DNA from: Lachnospiraceae bacterium
GTDB taxonomy: Bacteria > Bacillota > Clostridia > Lachnospirales > Lachnospiraceae
Direction: 5' to 3'
DNA length: 12,466 nt
Assembly (NCBI GenBank): GCA_017475845.1
Contig: JAFVEU010000282.1
Span: 1-12,466 of the forward strand
The position numbers and the translations under genes were made by a program. Numbering within the stretch: the first letter of the stretch is position 1; each line of letters opens with the position of its first letter. The notes under the pieces were generated by a model. The model was not told the origin of the DNA. It saw nothing but the letters and a program-made list of their open reading frames with translations, and searched no databases. Shown piece after piece: positions 1-6,188 of this stretch.

Positions 1-1
1 C

Positions 2-250
2 AATACGGAATCCCATATCCCTACGGAGCTCACCTGGTTCTCCCCCATGAAAGAGCCTGAGGAGCTTACGGCGGAGTACAGCAACCTTACCTACAGCAAG
101 GAAAAGGGCTTTGACGTAAAGCGTTTCAGGGCTGAAAGCACTCTTAACGTGGCCCAGACAAAGGGAGTCTGTGTGGGAGCGGATATAAGGAAGATGAAAG
201 CCGGTACCGACGGTATAGAAAAGGCGATCTATATACCGAAGAACGTATGA
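2..250 (+). CDS. 3' end of an unrecognised protein (5' end outside window)
   Basis: An open frame enters from the left edge and ends at TGA 248-250, leaving about 82 codons. The first ATG inside the window (47) has no convincing Shine-Dalgarno sequence, and the frame stays open to its left, so this is read as the C-terminus of a longer gene rather than a small gene. The visible part is soluble-looking and rich in Lys, Glu and Thr, with one Cys, no membrane segment and no motif I can assign. It ends in ...YIPKNV. Codon use resembles the neighbours. No clear terminator hairpin follows. The next gene has its own promoter starting at 270, so the two are probably separate transcription units. Function unknown. 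Confidence 0.6.
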   Translation, partial: NTESHIPTELTWFSPMKEPEELTAEYSNLTYSKEKGFDVKRFRAESTLNVAQTKGVCVGADIRKMKAGTDGIEKAIYIPKNV

Positions 251-269
251 TAGCTGACGTCTGTCATTA

Positions 270-298
270 TTGACTGGAATAAAATGGGATGTTATCAT
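270..298 (+). promoter_or_regulatory. Sigma-A-type promoter of the hydrogenase-like sensor gene
   Basis: A -35 box TTGACT (270-275) is followed after exactly 17 bases by a -10 box TATCAT (293-298), each one mismatch from consensus. The expected transcription start is near 305, giving a leader of about 70 nt to the ATG at 374. It lies 20 bases after the stop of the upstream gene. Confidence 0.7.
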
Positions 299-309
299 TA
301 AATTCTCTT

Positions 310-335
310 CCATAGCCCGGGATGCAGGGTTATGG
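310..335 (+). promoter_or_regulatory. Leader hairpin upstream of the sensor gene
   Basis: CCATAGCCC (310-318) and GGGTTATGG (327-335) form a 9-bp stem with one G-U pair and an 8-nt loop. It begins only a few bases after the predicted transcription start. No T-tract follows, so it is not an intrinsic terminator. It buries an upstream in-frame ATG (332-334) in its 3' arm, so if it folds it would disfavour initiation there. A role in mRNA stability or regulation is inference. Confidence 0.45.
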
Positions 336-373
336 CACCGGTAAGTGATTTTGAGATCATATGGGGGATTAGT

Positions 374-2302
374 ATGGGATTAGTAAGTACTAACGAAAAC
401 TGTGTAGGTTGTAATAAGTGTATAAGTGCATGCAGCTGTACCGGAGCGAATATCGCCGTTGAGAGGGACAGACAGAATGTGATCGAAGTAAATCCTGACA
501 GATGTATAGCCTGCGGAGCCTGTATAGATGCCTGCGAACATGACGCCAGGGAGTATGTGGACGATACGGAAAGGTTCTTTGAGGATCTTGGCAGGGGACA
601 GAGGATATCCGTGGTCATCGCTCCCGCATTTCTGGCCAATTATCCCAGAGAATACGAGAAGTATCTGGGGATGCTTAAAGCCTACGGTGTAAACCGCTTC
701 ATAAGCGTTTCCTTCGGAGCAGATATCACCACCTGGGGCTATATCAAGTATATTACGGAGAATAACTACTTTGGCAGCATTTCACAGCCCTGTCCGGCAG
801 TAGTGGGCTATATCGAGAGATATCTCCCGGAGCTTATCCCCATGCTCATGCCTGTCCAGAGTCCCATGATGTGCGCTGCCATATATATGAAGAAGTATAT
901 GAATGTAACGGATAAGCTGGCATTCATATCTCCCTGCATCGCAAAGAAGAATGAGATAGACGATCCCAATAACCACGGGGTTGTATCATATAACCTTACA
1001 TTCTCAAAGCTTGTAAAATATCTGAACGATCACCCTGTAAGCGCTGCTCCCTATACCGATGAGATAGAGTACGGACTGGGTTCCATTTATCCCATGCCGG
1101 GAGGACTTAAGGAGAATGTGTACTGGCTTCTCGGTGAGGATGCCCTGGTCCGCCAGATGGAGGGAGAGCACCATATGTATGAGTATCTCCAGCGGAATAA
1201 GGACCGTATAAAGGGCTGCAAGACCCCCTATCTCTTTGTGGATGCCCTTAACTGTACAAACGGCTGTCTCTACGGAACCGGCGTGGATAACAGGAAGACC
1301 ATGAATGAGGACGTATTTATGAGTATCCAGAAGATACGTTCCGACAGCAAGAACGAGTTAAGGAAGTCGGCCTGGAGCAGGATCAATACTCCGAAGAAGA
1401 GGCTGGAAGCACTGAACAAGCAGTTCGCGGGTCTGAATTTAAATGATTTTGTACGAAAATACACGGACAGGAGCGCCGACTGTGTTGTAAAGGAGCCTTC
1501 AAACGCCGAACTGGAGGCTATATATGCTAAGCTCCACAAGGATACAAAGGAAAAACGCTCCATAGACTGCGGATGCTGCGGATATCATTCCTGTCATGAT
1601 ATGGCGGTTGCCATATTTAACGGGTTCTCACATCATCATAACTGCGTTCATTATATAAAGGACAGGGCCTATGAGGAAAAGGACAAGGCTATTGCCCTGG
1701 CGGATGAGGTAAAGCTTGCCCGCGACGAGATGAACGCGAGAAAGGGTGATTTTGCCGCAAAGATAAGCGAGAATTTTGAGAAGCTTTCTGCTTCCTTAGA
1801 CCAGATCGAAAAGATCAGCAACGAGAACTCAGCGCATACCGAGGATATCTCAGAGGCCATGGCCAGGGTTGACACCTTTGCCGAAAATCTCCGGAATATC
1901 ATTTCCGAGATCGGGGGTTATCTGGAAAAGCTGAAGGCAAATGATGAGAACGTTATAGCCATTTCAAACCAGACCAATCTCCTGGCTCTCAACGCTTCCA
2001 TTGAGGCGGCCCGTGCAGGAGAGGTGGGAAGAGGCTTTGCTGTAGTCGCAGAGGAGATCAAGAAGCTGGCTGACGAGTCCAAGACCACTGCTGATGACAG
2101 TAATAAAAAAAATAACGGCATAAGTGAGACCATAGAGCATCTGATCGAGGAAAGTGACAAGCTGAAGGAGATCATAGAAAGCGTAAATACCAGCGCTGAA
2201 AGCTTTGTGACTTCTTCCGGTGAAGCTACCGCATCCGTAAACATGATGAGGGATGTAACGGAGGAAGTTGAAGGTTCCTTAAAGCAGGTATTTGAAGACT
2301 GA
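374..2302 (+). CDS. [FeFe]-hydrogenase-like sensor fused to a methyl-accepting chemotaxis signalling domain
   Basis: The product is 642 residues and cytosolic, with no membrane segment. Two 4Fe-4S ferredoxin motifs come first (C10/C13/C16/C20 and C44/C47/C50/C54). An H-cluster domain follows (about 75-365) with all four cluster-ligating Cys in the right arrangement: C140 in QPCP, C188 in SPCIAKKNE, and C294/C298 in NCTNGC. The L2 Lys and Glu (K191, E194) are kept. The Cys before the first ligand, used for proton transfer in catalytic enzymes (TSCCP), is Pro139 here, and the L3 Met is Leu292, so a sensory rather than high-turnover role is inferred. A further four-Cys Fe-S motif (C399/C402/C407/C424, PF04060-like) leads into an MCP coiled-coil hairpin (about 435-640) with the conserved tip QTNLLALNASIEAARAGE and GRGFAVVAEE. 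The start at 374 is chosen for GGGGG at 363-367; the in-frame ATG at 332 has AGGG only 2 bases away. No maturase or che gene is visible. Likely output is CheA-type signalling. Confidence 0.88.
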   Translation: MGLVSTNENCVGCNKCISACSCTGANIAVERDRQNVIEVNPDRCIACGACIDACEHDAREYVDDTERFFEDLGRGQRISVVIAPAFLANYPREYEKYLGMLKAYGVNRFISVSFGADITTWGYIKYITENNYFGSISQPCPAVVGYIERYLPELIPMLMPVQSPMMCAAIYMKKYMNVTDKLAFISPCIAKKNEIDDPNNHGVVSYNLTFSKLVKYLNDHPVSAAPYTDEIEYGLGSIYPMPGGLKENVYWLLGEDALVRQMEGEHHMYEYLQRNKDRIKGCKTPYLFVDALNCTNGCLYGTGVDNRKTMNEDVFMSIQKIRSDSKNELRKSAWSRINTPKKRLEALNKQFAGLNLNDFVRKYTDRSADCVVKEPSNAELEAIYAKLHKDTKEKRSIDCGCCGYHSCHDMAVAIFNGFSHHHNCVHYIKDRAYEEKDKAIALADEVKLARDEMNARKGDFAAKISENFEKLSASLDQIEKISNENSAHTEDISEAMARVDTFAENLRNIISEIGGYLEKLKANDENVIAISNQTNLLALNASIEAARAGEVGRGFAVVAEEIKKLADESKTTADDSNKKNNGISETIEHLIEESDKLKEIIESVNTSAESFVTSSGEATASVNMMRDVTEEVEGSLKQVFED

Positions 2303-2319
2303 CAGACTGAAACAAAATG

Positions 2320-2350
2320 GGGCGGCTCCGTTATCGGAGGCGCCCTTTTT
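2320..2350 (+). terminator. Intrinsic terminator, probably serving both convergent genes
   Basis: GGGCGGCTCCG (2320-2330), loop TTAT and CGGAGGCGCCC (2335-2345) form an 11-position stem with one G-G mismatch, followed by TTTTT (2346-2350). It sits 17 bases past the sensor stop. Read on the minus strand, the same hairpin is followed by a broken T-rich run (ATTTTGTTT), so it may also stop transcripts of the convergent cyclase gene. Confidence 0.88.
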
Positions 2351-2385
2351 CAATGCGTATTGAATGCGGCATACCTGCAGCCTGA

Positions 2386-4278
2386 TCACTGCTTCTCATA
2401 GAATGTGGCATTACTGCCGGAGCTGCGTTTGCTCTCATAAGTGCATCTGTCAGCCTGTTTATAGAGTTCGTCAAAGGAAAACTGGTCTTCCGGCCTGTAG
2501 AAGGACACGCCTATGCTGACCTCAATGGGAGTATCTCCCATTTCCTCTATCCGGATATTTGATAACAGCTTCAGAAATCTGTCTACGATTATCTCTCCGC
2601 TCTGCCTGGTGAAGACCATGGGGGCAAAGGCAGCGAATTCATCCCCTCCGAGACGCATTATGATATCGTTGTTTCTGAAGGCTTTCCTCAGGCATTCGGC
2701 AATGGACATGAGCACCCTGTCGCCTGCTGCATGGCCGTAGGTATCGTTAATGGATTTGAATTTATCCACGTCAAGGAGCAGGAACATGCCGCCGTCACCG
2801 GACAACAGGAGTTTCCGCACCTTGTTCTCTCCGCTTCCCCTGTTGTTTATGCCGGTCATGCTGTCTGTCTCCGAAAGGTAGAGCAGCCTGTCTCTTGCTT
2901 TTTTCTCCGCATCTATGACTTCCACCATAAAGAGGACACTGAGGAGGGTCCCGTTATTATCCCTTTCCACAGCGATGAACCGGGCTCTGTTCCATTCCTT
3001 CTCCGGATTCATGAATTCACAGGTTATGGTATCTGATCCCGACAGCCTTTCATTTAAGGTATTAAAGTCGGTGAAATTAAGAAAATCATCTCTTGTCCTG
3101 TCATCCGAACGGATGATCACGATGTTCTTCATGAGATCAGAGGCATCCGAGCGCTTTTCGCCCACCATATCCGTGATCCTGTCGGATAAGCAGCTTATCT
3201 CTTCAAAGGTATCCTCAATAAGATCGATCTTGTACATGAGAAGGTAGATCGAGGAAACGGATTTCAGGTCGCTGTTATATTTCTCTGCTTCTATACGTCT
3301 GCGGTTTATGGTAAAGAGGACATACAGGATCAGAAGGGTACCGAGAAGCGCAGCGAGGATGCTTATGAATAAGGCGGTGAATACCCTGGCAAACATCTTC
3401 CGGGCCCTGGTGACCGAAAGTATGTACCAGCCCCCTCCAAGCTCCCCGGCGTATACTATGTATCTGTTTCCCTCATAATCAAGGGTAAAGTCTTTTTTTC
3501 CGCCTATTAGAAGCTTCTGGGCAATGACAGCGGAGGGATCATAGATCTCTTCAAGATAGTTCTTTCCAAGCTCTCCCGGGTCCGAATGGGCAACCACACA
3601 GCCGTCGTCATCAAGGACTATGACCGCACCGGCATCATCATCATTGTTTTCTGCCAGCTTTTCCGTTATATCCTGGATCTGATCGATCTTTATATCAATG
3701 GCCACAACACTTTCCCCGTCGGAAAGAAGCCGGCATATGGTAACTATCTTATCCCCGGTCATCTCATCGGTATAGGGCTCCACATAGGTAAGCTTACCCT
3801 GCTTCCCGCGGGCCTCCTTATACCAGGGCCTTTCTTCCGGGATATAGTCCTCGTCCGGGACCCAGAGGGAACCGTCCAGATACTCTCCCTTAATGCAGCC
3901 GTAGATCCCGGCGGTCTCAATATCCGTCAGAGTTTTCAGTTCATCGGTCTCCCTTATGAGATATTCCAGTATCTCCTTGTTGGAAGCGCTGGTCCGGAAC
4001 ATGTCCTCAATGTTATAGGACATGGACTCAAGTATCCTTATCCCGGGAGTCAGGAAATCATCCAGCTCGGCGGAGTACTGCAGAAGGGTGGACTTTGCCC
4101 TGTATTCTATGTTTTCGGTGGTAACATTGTAGATCACCCTGTAATTCACATAGATCAGGATGATAAAGAAAACCGGAAGCAGCAGATACATAAGGACATA
4201 GCCTGCGGTCAGATGCCTGAGGTATTCCCGCTGGCTGATCCTTGTCCTTATGCTTTTTCCCCTTTTATCTACACCCAT
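2386..4278 (-). CDS. Membrane diguanylate cyclase with extracellular Cache sensor and GGDEF domain
   Basis: The product is 630 residues and is predicted to make cyclic di-GMP from two GTP at the inner face of the membrane. A transmembrane helix lies at about 27-48. A dCache-type extracellular ligand-binding domain follows (about 50-290, with the hallmark ERPWYKEA near 149-156 and EPYTDEMTG near 167-175), then a second helix (about 297-323). A PAS-like segment spans about 341-456 and leads through a short helical linker to the GGDEF domain (about 467-625). The active-site GGDEF is intact at 544-548, and the metal-binding and turn region DVDKFKSINDTYGH is present. RNND at 535-538, five residues before GGDEF, fits the RxxD inhibitory I-site, so product feedback inhibition is expected. 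No EAL domain is present. The ATG at 4278 has no evident Shine-Dalgarno sequence, and the next Met (30) is inside the first helix, so the start is kept. Ligand unknown. The gene is convergent with the hydrogenase-like sensor. Confidence 0.92.
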   Translation of the reverse strand: MGVDKRGKSIRTRISQREYLRHLTAGYVLMYLLLPVFFIILIYVNYRVIYNVTTENIEYRAKSTLLQYSAELDDFLTPGIRILESMSYNIEDMFRTSASNKEILEYLIRETDELKTLTDIETAGIYGCIKGEYLDGSLWVPDEDYIPEERPWYKEARGKQGKLTYVEPYTDEMTGDKIVTICRLLSDGESVVAIDIKIDQIQDITEKLAENNDDDAGAVIVLDDDGCVVAHSDPGELGKNYLEEIYDPSAVIAQKLLIGGKKDFTLDYEGNRYIVYAGELGGGWYILSVTRARKMFARVFTALFISILAALLGTLLILYVLFTINRRRIEAEKYNSDLKSVSSIYLLMYKIDLIEDTFEEISCLSDRITDMVGEKRSDASDLMKNIVIIRSDDRTRDDFLNFTDFNTLNERLSGSDTITCEFMNPEKEWNRARFIAVERDNNGTLLSVLFMVEVIDAEKKARDRLLYLSETDSMTGINNRGSGENKVRKLLLSGDGGMFLLLDVDKFKSINDTYGHAAGDRVLMSIAECLRKAFRNNDIIMRLGGDEFAAFAPMVFTRQSGEIIVDRFLKLLSNIRIEEMGDTPIEVSIGVSFYRPEDQFSFDELYKQADRCTYESKRSSGSNATFYEKQ

Positions 4279-4285
4279 GATTGAT

Positions 4286-4314
4286 ATTTTAACAAATTAC
4301 ACTTATATAAACAA
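4286..4314 (-). promoter_or_regulatory. Possible promoter of the diguanylate cyclase gene
   Basis: On the minus strand, TTGTTT (4314-4309) and TAAAAT (4291-4286) are separated by 17 bases. The -10 box is good and the -35 box weak. The predicted transcription start would fall within a base or two of the ATG at 4278, implying a nearly leaderless message, which agrees with the absence of a Shine-Dalgarno sequence. An alternative promoter further upstream is possible. Confidence 0.35.
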
Positions 4315-4330
4315 GAACAGAGACCTGTTC
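4315..4330. promoter_or_regulatory. Perfect inverted repeat, candidate operator
   Basis: GAACAG-AGAC-CTGTTC is a perfect 6-bp dyad with a 4-base centre. It directly abuts the upstream edge of the proposed -35 box of the minus-strand cyclase promoter and lies about 70 bases upstream of the plus-strand promoter. Its placement suits a repressor or activator site, but it resembles no operator I can name. Confidence 0.3.
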
Positions 4331-4402
4331 CGTGAAGCTTTTTCCGCTGTGTTTTAATTTGCCTTTATTATTTGAAAACAACTGGTATTTTTAGTGAAAT
4401 GG

Positions 4403-4411
4403 TGGTATAAT
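4403..4411 (+). promoter_or_regulatory. Extended -10 promoter of the sufC-like operon
   Basis: TGGTATAAT gives a perfect -10 hexamer (4406-4411) preceded by the TGn extension. No good -35 box lies at 16-18 bases, which is acceptable for extended -10 promoters; the position is occupied by ACTGGTAT (4381-4388). The predicted start near 4418 gives a leader of about 80 nt to the ATG at 4500. Confidence 0.6.
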
Positions 4412-4438
4412 GTGCGTCATCTGTATAAGTGATCTTAC

Positions 4439-4470
4439 AGACTGGTATCCGGCAGGCGGGATACCGGTCT
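4439..4470 (+). promoter_or_regulatory. Strong 12-bp hairpin in the leader of the sufC-like operon
   Basis: AGACTGGTATCC (4439-4450) pairs with GGATACCGGTCT (4459-4470) through 12 consecutive pairs, one of them G-U, around an 8-nt loop. No T-run follows, so it is not a simple terminator. The 5' arm contains ACTGGTAT, which also occurs at the -35 position of the promoter (4381-4388). A regulatory RNA element or a DNA dyad for a regulator are both possible. No known riboswitch class was recognised. Confidence 0.5.
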
Positions 4471-4499
4471 TATAGTGCGCCTGTTAAGGGAAAGAAGAT

Positions 4500-5252
4500 A
4501 TGCTGGAATTAAAGAACGTATCCTTTCTGGTAAGTGATACGGAAAATGATAAGGAAATAATAAGGGATGTGAGTTTTGAGGTGCCGGACGGTGAACTGAT
4601 CGCCATAACCGGACCCAACGGAGGCGGCAAATCCACTTTGGCGCGGCTTATAGCCGGTATAGAAAAGCCTACGGAGGGCCGGATCCTTTATGACGGGGAG
4701 GATATCACCTCCATGTCCATAACGGACAGGGCAAAAAAGGGCATAGGCTTTGCCTTTCAGCAGCCCGTAAGGTTTAAGGGGATACAGGTATTTGACCTTA
4801 TCAGGCTGGCATCCGGGAAGAATATCTCCATGGCGGATGCCTGCAATTACCTTTCCGAGGTGGGGCTCTGCGCCAGGGATTATATTGACAGGGAAGTAAA
4901 CTCAAGCCTTTCCGGGGGAGAGCTTAAGAGGATAGAGATCGCGACCCTTTTGGCAAAGAAGTCCAGACTGTCCGTATTTGACGAGCCGGAGGCGGGAATA
5001 GACCTCTGGAGCTTTAAGAATCTTATCAATGTTTTCCAGAGCATGAGGGAAAACATAAAGGACAGTTCCATACTGATCATCTCACATCAGGAGAGGATAC
5101 TGGAGATAGCTGATGAGATCATCGTTCTGAAGGATGGACAGCTGAGCACAAAGGGCAGAAGGGACGAGGTGCTGCCCCATATACTGGGGACCGCATCCGC
5201 GGTGCCTGAGTGCAAAAAAGTCGGAGTCCGGGGAGGTGATGCCAAATGCTGA
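4500..5252 (+). CDS. sufC: SufC-like ABC ATPase of a minimal SufBC (SMS-type) Fe-S cluster assembly system
   Basis: The 250-residue soluble ATPase is predicted to power a SufB-like scaffold during Fe-S cluster assembly in the cytoplasm. It has a Walker A motif GPNGGGKST (38-46), Q-loop Gln near 87-88, signature LSGGE (137-141), Walker B ending in FDEPEAGID (160-168) and switch His196. The order, length and FAFQQPVRFKG segment fit the SufC branch rather than importers. It has no membrane partner; the next gene is a SufB/SufD-family protein whose ATG overlaps this stop by 7 bases, implying translational coupling. AAGGG (4486-4490) lies 9 bases before the ATG. The last 15 residues hold two Cys (238 and 250), an extension of unclear meaning. 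No sufD, sufS or sufU is in the window, consistent with the two-gene form known in archaea and many Clostridia. The exact subfamily is inferred. Confidence 0.88.
   Translation: MLELKNVSFLVSDTENDKEIIRDVSFEVPDGELIAITGPNGGGKSTLARLIAGIEKPTEGRILYDGEDITSMSITDRAKKGIGFAFQQPVRFKGIQVFDLIRLASGKNISMADACNYLSEVGLCARDYIDREVNSSLSGGELKRIEIATLLAKKSRLSVFDEPEAGIDLWSFKNLINVFQSMRENIKDSSILIISHQERILEIADEIIVLKDGQLSTKGRRDEVLPHILGTASAVPECKKVGVRGGDAKC
5232..5248 (+). promoter_or_regulatory. Near-perfect ribosome-binding site for the sufB-like gene
   Basis: GGAGGTGAT (5232-5240) matches the complement of the 16S rRNA 3' end over nine bases, with 9 bases between GGAGG and the ATG at 5246. It lies wholly inside the sufC-like coding sequence and fixes the sufB-like start. 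Confidence 0.8.
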
Positions 5253-6172
5253 AGCTTGACGAGATACAGAAAAGACTGTTAAAAGAGGTGGCGGATCTCC
5301 ACAAGGTTCCGGAGGGAGCTTATAATATCAGGTCTAACGGAAAGTCCGCGGCCAGGGAATCTACAGAAAACATCGAGATCGTCCCCAGAGAGGACGGACA
5401 GGGGCTTACCGTAAAGATCAAAGCCGGCACAAGGAATGAGAGCGTCCATATTCCCGTGGTGATGACAGAGAGCGGATTAAAGGAAACGGTCTACAATGAT
5501 TTCTACGTGGGCGAAGGATCGGACGTGGTCATTGTGGCGGGCTGCGGAATAGATAACTGCGGAGCCCAGGACTCGGAGCATGACGGTATCCACAGATTTT
5601 ATGTGGGGAAGGGTGCGAAGGTCAGATATGTGGAAAAACACTACGGCTCCGGTGAGGGAAGGGGAAAGCGTATCCTCAATCCGGAAACCGAAGTATATCT
5701 GGAGGAAGGCAGCACCATGGAAATGGAGATGGTGCAGATAAAGGGTGTGGATGACACCGAAAGATCCACAAAGGCGGAGCTTAAAGAGGGGTCAAAGCTC
5801 GTTGTCAGGGAGAGGCTCATGACCCATGGAGAACAGAGGGCCATCAGCACCTATGATGTGGAACTGAACGGAGACGGATCCAGCGCTGACGTGGTATCCC
5901 GTTCCGTGGCCAGGGATGTTTCATATCAGAAGTTTGACGCGAAGCTAATCGGAAATGCGGCCTGCTCCGGGCATACGGAATGCGATTCCATAATAATGGA
6001 TAAGGGACGGATCCTGGCGGTTCCGGGACTTGAAGCAAATAACGTGGATGCAGCGCTGGTACATGAAGCTGCCATCGGAAAAATAGCGGGGGATCAGATA
6101 ATAAAGCTTATGACTCTGGGGCTTGCGGAAGCTGAAGCCGAGGAGCAGATAATAAACGGATTTTTGAAGTAG
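5246..6172 (+). CDS. sufB: SufB/SufD-family Fe-S cluster scaffold protein, short form
   Basis: At 308 residues this is much shorter than classical SufB (about 450-500) and matches the short form found with a lone SufC. After about 45 helical residues, a beta-helix core fills most of the chain. The C-terminal SufBD signature is clear: CSGHTECDSIIMD (240-252), then VPGLEANNVDA, then LVHEAAIGKI (271-280). By analogy with E. coli SufB, C246 corresponds to the essential C405, and H273-E274 to H433-E434; these are thought to take part in cluster assembly. C100 and C105 (AGCGIDNCG) are further possible ligands. No SufD partner is present, so a homodimer on two SufC subunits is expected. The start overlaps the sufC-like stop by 7 bases and has an excellent ribosome-binding site. 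Only 13 bases separate the stop from the next gene, so the pair is transcribed with the surface-protein genes downstream. Confidence 0.88.
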   Translation: MLKLDEIQKRLLKEVADLHKVPEGAYNIRSNGKSAARESTENIEIVPREDGQGLTVKIKAGTRNESVHIPVVMTESGLKETVYNDFYVGEGSDVVIVAGCGIDNCGAQDSEHDGIHRFYVGKGAKVRYVEKHYGSGEGRGKRILNPETEVYLEEGSTMEMEMVQIKGVDDTERSTKAELKEGSKLVVRERLMTHGEQRAISTYDVELNGDGSSADVVSRSVARDVSYQKFDAKLIGNAACSGHTECDSIIMDKGRILAVPGLEANNVDAALVHEAAIGKIAGDQIIKLMTLGLAEAEAEEQIINGFLK

Positions 6173-6175
6173 GGT

Positions 6176-6188
6176 GGAGTATTAATTG
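6176..6188 (+). promoter_or_regulatory. Ribosome-binding site selecting a TTG start codon
   Basis: GGAG (6176-6179) stands 6 bases before TTG (6186-6188). The next candidate start, GTG at 6195, is 15 bases away and too distant. No ATG occurs in frame before the signal peptide core, so TTG is the best start. Confidence 0.6.

Noticed and set aside
47..250. Free-standing 67-residue small protein
   Set aside because: The frame stays open to the left edge and the ATG lacks a ribosome-binding site, so it is better read as the end of a longer gene.
332..373. ATG at 332 as the start of the hydrogenase-like protein
   Set aside because: AGGG lies only 2 bases upstream, the ATG is buried in a hairpin, and the 14 extra residues precede the usual N-terminus of the ferredoxin domain. 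ATG 374 has GGGGG at good spacing.
298..639. Open minus-strand frame of 113 codons across the start of the hydrogenase-like gene
   Set aside because: It is antisense to the ferredoxin domain, its Cys- and Ser-rich sequence reflects the opposite-strand codons, and no ribosome-binding site or family match is evident.
3586..4284. Open plus-strand frame of 232 codons opposite the diguanylate cyclase gene
   Set aside because: It lies entirely on the reverse strand of a well-supported GGDEF gene, has no Shine-Dalgarno sequence and shows no recognisable domain; it is a shadow frame.
4315..4330. LexA (SOS) box at the GAACAG/CTGTTC dyad
   Set aside because: The Gram-positive LexA site has GAAC and GTTC four bases apart; here they are eight bases apart, so it does not fit.
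4439..4470. Intrinsic terminator or known riboswitch in the sufC-like leader
   Set aside because: The stem is strong but no T-run follows it, and the roughly 80-nt leader is short with no recognised riboswitch core, so it is kept only as an unassigned hairpin.
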